NCBI GenBank assembly: GCA_036375165.1
Contig: DASUSI010000053.1
Span: 1-64,000, forward strand
DNA length: 64,000 nucleotides
Source of the DNA: WHSM01 sp036375165
Lineage (GTDB): Bacteria > Actinomycetota > Actinomycetes > Mycobacteriales > Micromonosporaceae
Direction: 5' to 3'
Shown here: positions 17,441 to 26,094 of the stretch, piece by piece
How the letters are laid out: the number at the start of each line of letters is the position of its first letter
How positions within the stretch are numbered: position 1 is the first letter of the stretch
Translations under genes and position numbers: made by a program
The notes under the pieces: model-generated
Database searches by the model: none
Told to the model about the DNA's origin: nothing
The model's input: the letters and a program-made list of their open reading frames with translations, nothing else

Positions 17441-18247
17441 ATGTCCGACACCAGCCATGTCGCGATCGTGACCGGAGCGAATCACGGGATCGGAGCCGCG
17501 ACCGCCGTGGAACTGGCCGGTCGCGGGTGCGCCGTGCTCTGCGCCTACTGGCCGATCCGTGATCCAGCCGACCCAGGCGTCCCGGATGCGTACCGCGACA
17601 ATCGGGCGATGGACGCCGAGCACGTGGTGTCCGAGATCCGTGGCCGAGGCGGCGCGGCCGTTGCCGCCGAAGTCGACCTACGCGACCCTGGTGCGGCGAC
17701 CCGGATCTTCGACGCGGCGGAGGCGTACCTCGGCCCCGTCGACATCCTGGTCAACAACGCCACAGGCTGGGTCCAGGACACTTTCGCCCCGGTGCCCAGT
17801 GACCGGTTCGGCAGGGGCCTGCGGCCGGTCACCGAGGCCACATGGTCGCAGCAGTTCGCGGTCGATGCGATGGCGCCGGCGCTGTTGATCGCCGAGTTCG
17901 CCCGCCGCCATGCCGCCCGCGGCGCCACCTGGGGGCGGATCATCGGGCTCACCTCGGGAGGCGACCTCGGGTTCCCCGAGGAGGTCTCCTACGGTGCGGC
18001 GAAGGCCGCGCAGACCAACTACACCATGTCGGCGGCGGTGGAACTGGCCGGTATGGGGATCACCGCCAACATGATCCACCCGCCGGTGACCGACACCGGA
18101 TGGGTGACCGACGCGGTGCGCGAATCGGTCGCGGCCAGCCGTACCCACGTCCACGTCGCCGCTCCGGCCGAGGTGGCGAAAGTGATCGCCTACCTCGCCT
18201 CGGACACCGCCGCCCTGATCACCGGAAATGTGATCACGCTGCGATGA
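17441..18247 (+). CDS. SDR family NAD(P)-dependent oxidoreductase
   Basis: A 268-residue classical short-chain dehydrogenase. Cofactor motif TGANHGIG lies at residues 11-18, NNAT in the NNAG position near 104-107, and the catalytic Ser-Tyr-Lys is visible as LTSGGDLG and SYGAAK. The C-terminus ASDTAALITGNVITLR is standard for the family. A long insertion after the second strand (YWPIRDPADPG) is unusual. The substrate cannot be deduced. It starts 3 bp after the methyltransferase stop and overlaps the phosphatase start by 4 nt, suggesting one transcript. Confidence 0.9.
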   Translation: MSDTSHVAIVTGANHGIGAATAVELAGRGCAVLCAYWPIRDPADPGVPDAYRDNRAMDAEHVVSEIRGRGGAAVAAEVDLRDPGAATRIFDAAEAYLGPVDILVNNATGWVQDTFAPVPSDRFGRGLRPVTEATWSQQFAVDAMAPALLIAEFARRHAARGATWGRIIGLTSGGDLGFPEEVSYGAAKAAQTNYTMSAAVELAGMGITANMIHPPVTDTGWVTDAVRESVAASRTHVHVAAPAEVAKVIAYLASDTAALITGNVITLR

Positions 18248-18660
18248 TCGGGGATTCGTGGCTGGACGAGACCGGATTGGCGACCCTGCCCGGCGGCGCC
18301 CGGGTTCGTGGCCGGCGCATCACCGACCCGGTGAGTCCTGCCGACTTCGCCCTGTTACTCGCCACCGGGCCGACACCGGCCTGGTCGTACCGGCGCATTC
18401 ACTGGCCAGATTTCTGGATTCCGACCGACCTGGCCGACGCCCTCGACGCACTGCGCGAGGCCCACCGTCGGGCCGGCGCCGGCGAACGTGTCGAAGTCGC
18501 CTGCCGGGGCGGTGTCGGACGCACCGGGACCGCGCTCGCCGCGTTGGCAGTGCTCGACGGCGTCACTCCACGTGAGGCGCTGGCCTGGGTACGCGCGAAC
18601 TACCACCCCCACGCCGTGGAAACCCCCTGGCAGCGACGCTGGCTGCGCAAGGTCCGCTGA
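18244..18660 (+). CDS. Protein-tyrosine phosphatase family protein
   Basis: A 138-residue small phosphatase with the P-loop signature CRGGVGRTG (C-x5-R-T), followed by a helix ALAALAVL typical of dual-specificity and tyrosine phosphatases. The upstream segment FWIPTDLADALDALREAH supplies the expected preceding helix, and a short C-terminal helix ends WQRRWLRKVR. The general-acid Asp is not obvious; IHWPDFWIP could contain it. ATG overlaps the SDR stop, so the two are probably co-translated. The substrate is unknown. Confidence 0.82.
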   Translation: MIGDSWLDETGLATLPGGARVRGRRITDPVSPADFALLLATGPTPAWSYRRIHWPDFWIPTDLADALDALREAHRRAGAGERVEVACRGGVGRTGTALAALAVLDGVTPREALAWVRANYHPHAVETPWQRRWLRKVR

Positions 18661-18701
18661 TCAGCCGGCTGGATCCCGGCGGTGCGGCTACGTTGAGGCT
18701 C

Positions 18702-19658
18702 ATGGCGCGCAGCGGGACTGACGCCGTCGAGCTGGACGTCGAGGGCTACCCGGTCAGGATCTCCAACCCGGGCCGGGTCTACTTCACCGAGCGTGGCGAG
18801 ACCAAGCTCGATCTGGCCCGCTACTACTTGAGCGTCGGCGACGGCATCGTCCGGGCGCTGCGGGAGCGGCCGTGCATGCTGCACCGGTTCCCGGACGGTG
18901 TCAGCGGCGAGAAGGTGCACCAGAAACGGGTGCCGCGCGGTGCCCCGCCGTGGCTGGAGACGGTACGGGTCGACTTCCCGAGGTACGGGCGGCACGCCGA
19001 CGAACTGTGCGTCACCAAGCTCGCCGACGTGATCTGGGCGGTGCAGATGTCGACCGTGGAGTTCCACCCGTGGAACTCGCGTCGGGCCGACACCGAGCGG
19101 CCTGATGAGTGGCGGATCGATCTGGATCCGATGCCGGAATGCCCGTTCCAGACCGTGCGCAGAGCGGCGCGGGTGGCGCACGAGGTGCTGGATGAACTCG
19201 GTGTCGCCGGGTGGCCGAAGACCTCCGGCGGGCGGGGCCTGCACATCTACGTTCGGATCCAGCCCCACTGGGGATTCCCCGAGGTCCGCCGTGCCGCGCT
19301 GGCGTTCGCCCGGGAAGTGGAACGCCGCGCGCCCCACGACGTGACAACCATCTGGTGGCGGCGCGATCGTGACCCGCGCCTGCTGTTCGTTGACTACAAC
19401 CAGAACGCCCGTGACCACACCATCGCCAGCGCCTACTCCGTCCGGGGCGTCCCCGAGGCGACGGTGTCCACCCCGGTCGCCTGGGACGAGATCGACGAGA
19501 TCCAACCGGGCGACTTCACCATCGCCACGGTGCCGGACCGGTTCGTCCAGCGCGGCGACCTGCACGCCGGCATCGAGCAGCGGGCGTACTCGCTGGAACC
19601 GCTTCTGGAATGGGCGGACCGGGACGAGCGGTCCGGACAGCGGGACGTCTCCCGTTGA
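18702..19658 (+). CDS. LigD-type DNA polymerase/primase domain protein (stand-alone PolDom)
   Basis: A 318-residue archaeo-eukaryotic-primase type polymerase of the LigD/NHEJ kind. Catalytic DLD at residues 140-142 (RIDLDP) and the nucleotide-binding KTSGGRGLHIYV are both present, as is a third-aspartate candidate in LFVDYNQNARD. The C-terminal WDEIDEIQPGDFTIATVPDRF matches the end of the domain. There is no ligase or phosphoesterase domain, so this is a separate polymerase acting with a ligase encoded elsewhere. ATG 18702 was selected over TTG 18693. It is followed by exonuclease III; a second, broken PolDom gene lies about 1 kb downstream on the other strand. Confidence 0.9.
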   Translation: MARSGTDAVELDVEGYPVRISNPGRVYFTERGETKLDLARYYLSVGDGIVRALRERPCMLHRFPDGVSGEKVHQKRVPRGAPPWLETVRVDFPRYGRHADELCVTKLADVIWAVQMSTVEFHPWNSRRADTERPDEWRIDLDPMPECPFQTVRRAARVAHEVLDELGVAGWPKTSGGRGLHIYVRIQPHWGFPEVRRAALAFAREVERRAPHDVTTIWWRRDRDPRLLFVDYNQNARDHTIASAYSVRGVPEATVSTPVAWDEIDEIQPGDFTIATVPDRFVQRGDLHAGIEQRAYSLEPLLEWADRDERSGQRDVSR

Positions 19659-19705
19659 CCTGGTGTGCCACCGCGATGTCGGTGGTCCCGGCTACCGTGG
19701 GCCTG

Positions 19706-20566
19706 GTGCGGGTAGCGACCTGGAACGTCAATTCGGTGAAGCAGCGGATGCCACGGCTGCTGCCGTGGCTGGACCAGCGCCGACCCGACGTGCTGTGCCT
19801 GCAGGAAACCAAGCTCACCGATGAGGCGTTCGGCGAACTGTTGACCGGTGAACTGACCCAGCGTGGCTACGCGGTCGCCCACCATGGAGAGGGCCGGTGG
19901 AACGGCGTGGCGATCCTGTCCCGGGTCGGTCTGGACGACGTCACGGCCGGGATGCCGGCCGCGCCCGGGTTCCCGCACCCGGAGGCCCGCGCGGTCGCCG
20001 CGACCTGCGGCGGCATCCGGGTGTATTCGGTGTACGTGCCGAACGGCCGGGTGCCGGACTCCGAGCATTACAAGTACAAACTGGCCTGGCTGGCGGCGCT
20101 GCGGGACACCGTCCGGTCCGGTCCGGGGGCGGTGGTGGTCTGCGGGGACATGAACATCGCGCCCGCCGACGCCGACGTGTTCGACCCGGCCGCCTACCTC
20201 GGGCAGACCCACGTCACCGGGCCCGAGCGGGCGGCCCTGGCCGAGATCCAGGCGCTCGGCCTGCGCGATGTGGTGCGCGACCGCTGGCCGTCCGAGCGGG
20301 TGTTCACGTACTGGGACTACCGGGCCGGCATGTTCCACCAGGACCTCGGCATGCGGATCGACCTGGTGCTGGCCAGCGCACCTGTGGCCGGCAGGGTACG
20401 CGCGGCCTGGGTGGACCGGCACGCCCGCAAGGGCACCGGGCCGAGCGACCACGCCCCGGTGATTGTTGACCTGGACGAAGCGCTGGACGGGGACATCGGG
20501 CCCGTGGTGCCACCACCGTCCGCGCCCGCCCGGCGACGCTCGGTGAAGCTGCCGCAGTCACCGTGA
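19706..20566 (+). CDS. xth: Exodeoxyribonuclease III / AP endonuclease
   Basis: A 286-residue EEP-superfamily nuclease that cleaves at abasic sites and trims 3' ends. Motifs: N-terminal VRVATWNVNSVKQR, LCLQETKL with the metal-binding Glu, VYSVYVPNGR, VVCGDMNIAP, DLGMRIDLVL and the final GPSDHAPV carrying the catalytic Asp-His. The family usually begins directly at this first strand, so GTG 19706 is preferred over ATG 19676. The C-terminal about 30 residues are a Pro/Arg-rich extension. It is convergent with the broken PolDom gene and ends 4 bp before a terminator hairpin. Confidence 0.93.
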   Translation: MRVATWNVNSVKQRMPRLLPWLDQRRPDVLCLQETKLTDEAFGELLTGELTQRGYAVAHHGEGRWNGVAILSRVGLDDVTAGMPAAPGFPHPEARAVAATCGGIRVYSVYVPNGRVPDSEHYKYKLAWLAALRDTVRSGPGAVVVCGDMNIAPADADVFDPAAYLGQTHVTGPERAALAEIQALGLRDVVRDRWPSERVFTYWDYRAGMFHQDLGMRIDLVLASAPVAGRVRAAWVDRHARKGTGPSDHAPVIVDLDEALDGDIGPVVPPPSAPARRRSVKLPQSP

Positions 20567-21155
20567 GCCGCGACGGGCCCGAGCCCGTCGTTTGCCCTCG
20601 TGCATCGCCTGTACCCGGGCCACGGGGATCGCCCGGCCTTCCTCGACCAGGTCGGCGGGTAGTTCCCGCGGCTCAGGCGTCAGGTCGGCCCACGGGTCCC
20701 GTTCGGCGACCAGCCGGGCGACGTTGTGGATCGTGAAGTCGGCCGGATCGACCCGGTCCAGGTCGGACCACGGCACCGGGAATGACACCGGTACGCCGGC
20801 CGGCGCGGATCAGGGTCGGGTGATACTCCACCGCCCGCTGGTTGGCGAACCACAGCAAGGCGCGGCGGTCGTCGCACAACGCGTACGACACGTGGCGTTT
20901 CGAGGACTCCGCCCACAGGTTCACGGTCCGTACCCACGGCGGGGCGTAACGGGGAAGGTTTTTCTGCATGAACGGCGGCTGGTCGCGCAGCACCCGTACC
21001 ACCGACAGCGGCCGGCCCTGAAGTGTCGGGATGATCCGGTCGCGTACCGCGTCCAGGTAGTCCACCAGGTCCCGCTTGGTGGCACCCGCGCCTTCGAACA
21101 GCGGCTGGTCCAGGTTGGTCAACGACACGCCGTCGCGAACCTCGTGGCTGCTCAT
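20558..21155 (-). pseudogene. LigD-type polymerase domain gene with internal out-of-frame deletion
   Basis: Two parts of one PolDom gene are present in different frames. The N-terminal part (from ATG 21155) runs to YHPTLIRAGR near position 20800 and reads as a normal PolDom start: LTNLDQPLF, TKRDLVDYLDAVRDRIIP, ANQRAVEYHP. The C-terminal part reads GVPVSFPVPWSDLDRVDPADFTIHN through IPVARVQAMHEGKRRARARR. The middle, including the DLDP and KTSG catalytic motifs, is absent (roughly 100-130 residues by comparison with the family), and the join is out of frame. The junction lies in the palindrome at 20794-20805 (CGCCGGCCGGCG), suggesting deletion between short GC repeats. No active protein is expected. 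Confidence 0.88.
20571..20593 (+). terminator. Rho-independent terminator of xth
   Basis: A perfect 8-bp stem CGACGGGC with its complement GCCCGTCG, a 4-nt loop and a following TTT. It lies 4 bp after the exonuclease III stop, inside the 3' end of the opposing pseudogene, which encodes Arg-rich residues there. Confidence 0.75.
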
Positions 21156-21209
21156 GCGACCACATGTCCCCGGCTGGTGGCGGGAGGTAAACACCGAGCG
21201 GCTTCCGGG

Positions 21210-21815
21210 TCAGTCCCGCACCACGTGGTAACGCAGATGGGTGACGCCGTCGGACTCGATCACTCTGACCTGTTCCAGCGTGATCGGATCGCCGCCCAGG
21301 TGGTCAAACAGCCGTACCCCACCACCGAGCAGTAGCGGGACCACGCTGATCTGGATCTCGTCCAGCTTGCCGGCCCGCAGCAGTTGCCGCGCGACGTCCG
21401 CCCCGCACACCGACAGCTTTCGGCTTCCGGCGGCCTGCCGCGCCAGGTCCAAGGCGTGATCGAGGCCGTCGGTCACGAACGAGACCCGTGGGCTCCACGC
21501 ACCGTGCGTCGGAGCCCGGTGCGTTACCACGAAGATCGGTACGTCGATCGGGTGGCCGTCGCGCCACCCGCCGGCGATGTCGAAGGTGCGTCGGCCGCTG
21601 ACGATCGCGCCGCATTCGGTCAGCCACTCGTCCACCACGACCTTGCTCGCGTCCGGTGGAGTGAGCCGGCTCTCGACCCGGTTCGATTCCGGTCCGGCAC
21701 TCATCCAGGTGAACAGGCGATCGCCACCCCTGCCGAGGGGGAGGGCGGGACCGTCGTCCGGCCCGGCGATGAATCCGTCCAGCGACACGGTGAGATCCAC
21801 GATGACGCTGCCCAT
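21210..21815 (-). CDS. Dihydrofolate reductase family protein (RibD C-terminal-like)
   Basis: A 201-residue reductase-fold protein: N-terminal VIVDLTVSLDGFIAGPDD, central GAIVSGRRTFDIAGGW with the NADPH-site Gly-Arg-Arg-Thr, PIFVVTHRAP, a Rossmann-like GSRKLSVCGADVARQLL and a C-terminal DEIQISVVPLLLGGGVRLF. These are the standard motifs of pfam01872 proteins other than true DHFR. The substrate is unknown. ATG 21815 has a strong ribosome site (GAGGAGGC) and is preferred over the GTG 19 codons upstream. A single gene, divergent from the ion channel. Confidence 0.88.
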   Translation of the reverse strand: MGSVIVDLTVSLDGFIAGPDDGPALPLGRGGDRLFTWMSAGPESNRVESRLTPPDASKVVVDEWLTECGAIVSGRRTFDIAGGWRDGHPIDVPIFVVTHRAPTHGAWSPRVSFVTDGLDHALDLARQAAGSRKLSVCGADVARQLLRAGKLDEIQISVVPLLLGGGVRLFDHLGGDPITLEQVRVIESDGVTHLRYHVVRD

Positions 21816-21892
21816 CGTTGCCTCCTCAGATCGCTCGGTCCGCGATTCGTACCATCGACCGAGCCTGACCACCCTCGATGCCGGAGCGCGAC

Positions 21893-22366
21893 ATGAAACT
21901 GTTAGGGAACAAGCCCCTGAACCGGGCGATCCTGTGGCTGGCCAACGATCTGCGGATGATCGCGTTGACCTACCTGGCCAGTCTGCTGCTCGCGGCGCTG
22001 CTGTTCTCGCTCGTCGAGGACAACAGCTTCCTGGACAGTCTCTGGTGGTGCGTGGTCACCGCGCTCACCATCGGGTATGGCGACATATCACCCGAAACTC
22101 CCGCCGGGAGAATCATCGCGACTCTGTTCCAGCACTTCTGGATCTTCGGTATCGCCCCGTTGATCATCGTCAATGTCATCGTGCGGATCACCCGGGACCG
22201 GGACGAGTACACGCATGCCGAGCAGGAATGGATCCAGGAGTCGATCGCCAGGCTCGCCCGCAAGCTCGATGTCGAACTTCCCACGCCTCCGTCGGACACC
22301 AGCTTCGGAGACCTGCCTGACGGCCTGACCCAGGCTGCCCGCCCAGACTCGCCCCCCGTCGCTTGA
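21893..22366 (+). CDS. Two-TM potassium-channel-like protein
   Basis: A 157-residue ion channel of the Ion_trans_2 type: TM1 about residues 24-40, a pore loop with selectivity filter TIGYGD at 59-64, TM2 about 73-95 and a polar C-terminal tail (DEYTHAEQEWIQESIARLARKL) likely to be helical. TIGYGD is the K+ filter. There is no RCK or cyclic-nucleotide domain. The start is ATG 21893, 5 nt after GGAGCG; ATG 21878 is an alternative adding MPERD. It precedes the lipoprotein/ATP-grasp/DUF350 set by 63 bp, so it may belong to the same unit. Confidence 0.85.
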   Translation: MKLLGNKPLNRAILWLANDLRMIALTYLASLLLAALLFSLVEDNSFLDSLWWCVVTALTIGYGDISPETPAGRIIATLFQHFWIFGIAPLIIVNVIVRITRDRDEYTHAEQEWIQESIARLARKLDVELPTPPSDTSFGDLPDGLTQAARPDSPPVA

Positions 22367-22429
22367 CAGCGTGTGCTAACAGAAAGGCACCCGCGTCGTT
22401 CGCCGCGACCCCCGAAACCGAGGATGCCG

Positions 22430-22825
22430 ATGTCAGACCGACTTCGACCCAAAGAGCCGCCACGGTTCCTCACGGCCGCGGTCACCGCGTTCATGGCCGT
22501 GGGCATGGCGGGCTGCGGTAGCGACCAGGACGAGGCGTATGTCTATTGCATCGATGACAGCGGTCAGGTGGTCGACCCCGACTACTGCGAGGAGGAGGAG
22601 TACGTCGCGGATGACCAGGATTCGTACTGGTACTACGTCTCTTCCCGGCGACTCCGCCTCGGATCTCGGGTGGCCAACTACCTGACCAGTCGAATCAGCC
22701 CGTCGGACGCGACCGCACGGGCGGCGGCCGGCCTGCCGTCGACCGGCCGGATCGGGGGGACCACGATCCGGGCTGGCGGATTCGGCAGCGGTTCGGCCAG
22801 CGACGACGGAAGCGGCGGCGGCTGA
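22430..22825 (+). CDS. Small putative lipoprotein of a YjfLMC-like cluster
   Basis: A 131-residue protein with a signal-like N-terminus, AAVTAFMAVGMAGCGSD, where MAGC is a plausible lipobox. The mature part has an acidic, Tyr-rich segment (EAYVYCIDDSG, PDYCEEEEYVADDQDSYWYYV) with two Cys, then a Gly/Ser/Arg tail. This resembles the DUF1190 (YgiB/YjfM) proteins encoded beside glutathionylspermidine-synthase-like proteins in E. coli, but the match is by context and composition only. ATG 22430 lies 6 nt after GAGG. The stop overlaps the downstream ATG. Confidence 0.7.
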   Translation: MSDRLRPKEPPRFLTAAVTAFMAVGMAGCGSDQDEAYVYCIDDSGQVVDPDYCEEEEYVADDQDSYWYYVSSRRLRLGSRVANYLTSRISPSDATARAAAGLPSTGRIGGTTIRAGGFGSGSASDDGSGGG

Positions 22826-24162
22826 TGCTGGAACGTCACCCGTGTGGCCGCCGTCCCGGGTGGCAGGAGGCGATAACCCGGGACGGCGTGGTGTATTCGG
22901 ACACCGACCTGCCCGGCGGTGGCACCTTCTCCTATTGGGTGGAGGACGCCTACTACCAGGTGAGCGCCGCCGACACCGACAACCTGTCCCGGGCCTGTGA
23001 CGAGCTCACCGCCATGCTGATCGAGGCCGGCGACCACGTGATCGCGGCGAAGCTGTTCAGTCGGCTCGGCATCCCCGAATTCGCGGTTCCGGCGATTGTC
23101 AGGACCTGGGAGGACGACCACCCGGGGCACCACTGGCCGAGCGTGTATGGCCGGATGGACCTGCGTTGGGGCGACGACCCGGCGCTGACCGCGGCGGACC
23201 CCAGCCTTGCCCACCCCAAACTGTTGGAGTACAACGCCGACACCCCGACCTGTTTCCCGGAGTCGACCGGGGCTCAATGGAACTGGCTGACCGGCAACCC
23301 GACGGTGTCCGGCGACCAGTGGAACAACGCCTTCGAAGCTCTGGTGGCAGCCTGGAAACGCAACCTGGAGCTTTTCCAGGAACGCCGCCGCACGGTGGTC
23401 TCGACCGTCCACTTCTTCCACACCTCCGCCGAACGCTCCGGCGAGGACCGGATGAACGCGGCACTGGTGGCAGCCGCCGCCGAACAGGCCGGCTTCCCGG
23501 TCAAGATGCAGTACATCGAGGACGTGAAACTCGAAATCCTGGACGGCCAGTACGTCTTTCTCGACGCCGAGACCGCGGTTCCGATGGGGTACTTCCTGGA
23601 CCAGGACGGCCAGCCGGTGCGCCTGGCGTTCAAGCTCTACCCCTGGGAGTGGCTGATTCACGAGGGTTTCGGCAGGACCGCCCTCTGGAACACGCTTCAG
23701 CCGGACGGTACGACGTGGGTCGAGCCGCCGTACAAGATGTTGTGGAGTAACAAGGGCATCCTGCCGGTGTTGTGGGAGCTGTTCAAGGACGACCCGGTGC
23801 GTGGGAACTATCTGCTGCCCGCCTACTTCGAAGGCGACGAGCCGCCGGGGTTTCGGGACAACTGCGTACGAAAGCCACTCCTCGGACGGGAAGGGGCGAA
23901 CGTCGCGGTTTTCCGGGACGGCAAAGTCGTGGCCGCCAACCGGGGCGGTTACGGATCCGAGGGCCACATCCTGCAGCGGTACGCCGAATTGCCGTCGTTC
24001 CAGACCGTCGCCGGTCGACGCCACGCCCTCACCGGCGTCTGGATGATCGACAACGAGGCGGCCGGTCTGTGTTTCCGGGAGAGCAGCGGCCCCATAACCG
24101 ACAACCTGAGTTTTTTTGTCCCACACGTCGTCAACAACGTACTTAACAAAGGCGCGGTGTAG
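22825..24162 (+). CDS. Glutathionylspermidine synthase-like ATP-grasp protein (YgiC/YjfC type)
   Basis: A 445-residue protein with the pre-ATP-grasp and ATP-grasp layout of the YgiC/YjfC family: FSYWVEDAYYQVS at the start, GRMDLRWG, EYNADTPT at about 135-142, ESTGAQWNWL, then EDVKLEILDGQYVFLDAE and PPYKMLWSNKGILPVLWELF, and a C-terminal GREGANVAVFRDGKVV. The family ligates an amine to a peptide in an ATP-dependent step, but for stand-alone members the substrates are unknown and actinobacteria make mycothiol rather than glutathione. The start overlaps the lipoprotein stop (TGATG); DUF350 follows after 4 bp. Confidence 0.88.
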   Translation: MLERHPCGRRPGWQEAITRDGVVYSDTDLPGGGTFSYWVEDAYYQVSAADTDNLSRACDELTAMLIEAGDHVIAAKLFSRLGIPEFAVPAIVRTWEDDHPGHHWPSVYGRMDLRWGDDPALTAADPSLAHPKLLEYNADTPTCFPESTGAQWNWLTGNPTVSGDQWNNAFEALVAAWKRNLELFQERRRTVVSTVHFFHTSAERSGEDRMNAALVAAAAEQAGFPVKMQYIEDVKLEILDGQYVFLDAETAVPMGYFLDQDGQPVRLAFKLYPWEWLIHEGFGRTALWNTLQPDGTTWVEPPYKMLWSNKGILPVLWELFKDDPVRGNYLLPAYFEGDEPPGFRDNCVRKPLLGREGANVAVFRDGKVVAANRGGYGSEGHILQRYAELPSFQTVAGRRHALTGVWMIDNEAAGLCFRESSGPITDNLSFFVPHVVNNVLNKGAV

Positions 24163-24166
24163 AACC

Positions 24167-25033
24167 ATGCGAACAGCCGATTACGATCCTTCCTCGCTGA
24201 CCGACTACGGTGTCGCCGCGCTGAAGATAGCCCTTTTCGGTGCGTTACTGGCGTTGCTGTGGTGGCTGGTGAACCGCGCGACCCGATTCGACGACCACGA
24301 AGAGCTGTTCGTGAAGCGGAACACGTCGTACGGAATCCAGCGTTGTGGCCTGCTTCTCGGCCAGGGCCTGGCGATGTGGCCGCTGCTCGGATCCGGTGAC
24401 AGTGTCGGCTCCGACATCGGTTGGCTGCTCGGCGGTGGACTGTGGGTGATCGGGGTGCTCGGGCTGCTCTGGCCGGTCCTCGACCGGCTGGTGGGGAAAG
24501 GCGAGGTCACCGACCCAATGGACCTCGTGGAACGTTCGACCAGCATCGTCCGGGCCGCGTTCTTCGTCGCCAGCGGGCTGGTGCTCGGCGCCGGACTGTC
24601 CGGCTCGGCACCCACGCTCACCCTGGGAATCGTGTCCACGGCTACCTTCACGCTGCTGGGCCTGACCGTTCTCTGCCTCGCGTACCTGGTCAACGGCCGG
24701 GTGCCGCAGTTCGACCGGCTGAGCCGACACATCGCGCAAGGGAACGTGGCCGCCGGGATCATCGCGGGTGGCTTCACGGTCGCGCTCGGGGTAGTCCTGA
24801 ACAAGGCGATCGCCGGGGACTTCGTCGGCTGGGGTGGCAGCCTGCTGGGGTTCGCCGTCACCGCTGTGGTGGCGGTGATCGGGTTCTACGCCGTCAGCTG
24901 GCTGATGGACCGGTTCATCATCACCAGCGCGACGCTGCGGCAGGTGGTTCGGGAGGAACAGAAACTCGCTGCCACGGTCACCGCCGCCATGCTGGTCACC
25001 ATCGCGGTCGGGGTCGCCGCGCTGCCGGTCTGA
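24167..25033 (+). CDS. DUF350 membrane protein (YjfL type)
   Basis: A 288-residue polytopic membrane protein with about eight hydrophobic segments, arranged as two DUF350 repeats (each with a paired helix such as ALKIALFGALLALLWWLVNR and AAGIIAGGFTVALGVVL). In E. coli YjfL is the membrane partner of YjfM/YjfC. ATG 24167 starts 4 bp after the ATP-grasp stop, showing operon organisation. The link with the K+ channel upstream is suggestive only. Function of the family is unknown. Confidence 0.85.
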   Translation: MRTADYDPSSLTDYGVAALKIALFGALLALLWWLVNRATRFDDHEELFVKRNTSYGIQRCGLLLGQGLAMWPLLGSGDSVGSDIGWLLGGGLWVIGVLGLLWPVLDRLVGKGEVTDPMDLVERSTSIVRAAFFVASGLVLGAGLSGSAPTLTLGIVSTATFTLLGLTVLCLAYLVNGRVPQFDRLSRHIAQGNVAAGIIAGGFTVALGVVLNKAIAGDFVGWGGSLLGFAVTAVVAVIGFYAVSWLMDRFIITSATLRQVVREEQKLAATVTAAMLVTIAVGVAALPV

Positions 25034-25114
25034 CCCCTGGCGTCCGGCGCACCCTCGGGTGGCGGGCCGGGGTGCCGTGATGGCTGGTGCCGGAGTCTGG
25101 GAAGCTTGCTCACC

Positions 25115-26005
25115 GTGAGTGCGAGCGGTCTCACCATCGTGGACAAGCCGGCGGGGATGACCTCGCATGACGTGGTGTCCCGGGTCCGGCGGGCAGCGGC
25201 GACCCGACGGGTCGGCCACGGCGGCACCCTGGACCCTATGGCGACCGGCGTCCTGGTACTCGCGATCGGTCCGGCGACCCGGCTGCTGACCTACATCAGC
25301 GGCGGCGACAAGGCGTACACCGCGACCATCCGGCTCGGCATGGCGACGGTGACCGACGATGCCGAGGGCGAACCGGTGAGTCGTGCGGACGCGTCCCACA
25401 TCACCGAGACCCAGGTGCGGGACGAGTTGGCCAGACTCACCGGCGAGGTGGAGCAGGTGCCGAGCTCGGTGAGCGCCGTCAAGGTGGCCGGGCGACGGGC
25501 GTACGCCCGGGTCAGGGCGGGCGAACAGGTGGCGTTGAAACCCCGCCGGGTCCGGATCTCCCGCCTGGAGTTGCTGCGGACCACCCGGCCGGGGTCGGAC
25601 GTGCTCGACTGCGATGTCGCCGTGGAGTGTTCCTCCGGCACCTACATCCGGGCGATCGCCCGGGACCTCGGTGCCGTGCTGGGAGTGGGCGGCCACCTGA
25701 CGGCACTGCGCCGGACCCGGGTGGCGGGGTTCACCCTGGACCAGGCGGTCACCCTGGAGGAACTGGAACGCACTGGCCGGGCGGTCGCCATTGAAGCCGG
25801 CGCAGCGGCCGACCTGCTGTTTCCACGGCGTGACGTGGCACGGTCGGAAGCGGAGCAGCTCTCGCACGGCAACCCGTTGCCGGCCGCCGGGATCGACGGC
25901 AGTTACGCGGTGTTCGGCCCGGACGGTGCGGTGGTCGCGGTGGTGCGGGAGTCCGGTGGTCTGGCTCGGCCCGAAGTGGTGCTGGCGCCCGCCGGACGCG
26001 CCTGA
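25115..26005 (+). CDS. truB: tRNA pseudouridine-55 synthase
   Basis: A 296-residue TruB that isomerises U55 in the T-loop of tRNAs. The catalytic Asp40 lies in HGGTLDPMATGVL; other motifs are VDKPAGMTSHDVV, QVPSSVSAVKVAGRRAYARVRAGE and SSGTYIRAIARDLG. The C-terminal part (about 220-296) is the Actinobacteria-type extension with LSHGNPLPAAG. GTG 25115 gives the usual family start (VSASGLTIVDKPAG); TTG 25106 is possible. It opens the truB-ribF-rpsO-pnp block. Confidence 0.95.
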   Translation: MSASGLTIVDKPAGMTSHDVVSRVRRAAATRRVGHGGTLDPMATGVLVLAIGPATRLLTYISGGDKAYTATIRLGMATVTDDAEGEPVSRADASHITETQVRDELARLTGEVEQVPSSVSAVKVAGRRAYARVRAGEQVALKPRRVRISRLELLRTTRPGSDVLDCDVAVECSSGTYIRAIARDLGAVLGVGGHLTALRRTRVAGFTLDQAVTLEELERTGRAVAIEAGAAADLLFPRRDVARSEAEQLSHGNPLPAAGIDGSYAVFGPDGAVVAVVRESGGLARPEVVLAPAGRA

Positions 26006-26094
26006 CCGCTACGTTGCCCCGCCGGGATCCCGGTGACGTCTGCATGTGAAGGTGAGGAGGAACCGGGCGGTGCCCGAAGGTCGGAGGAGGACAT

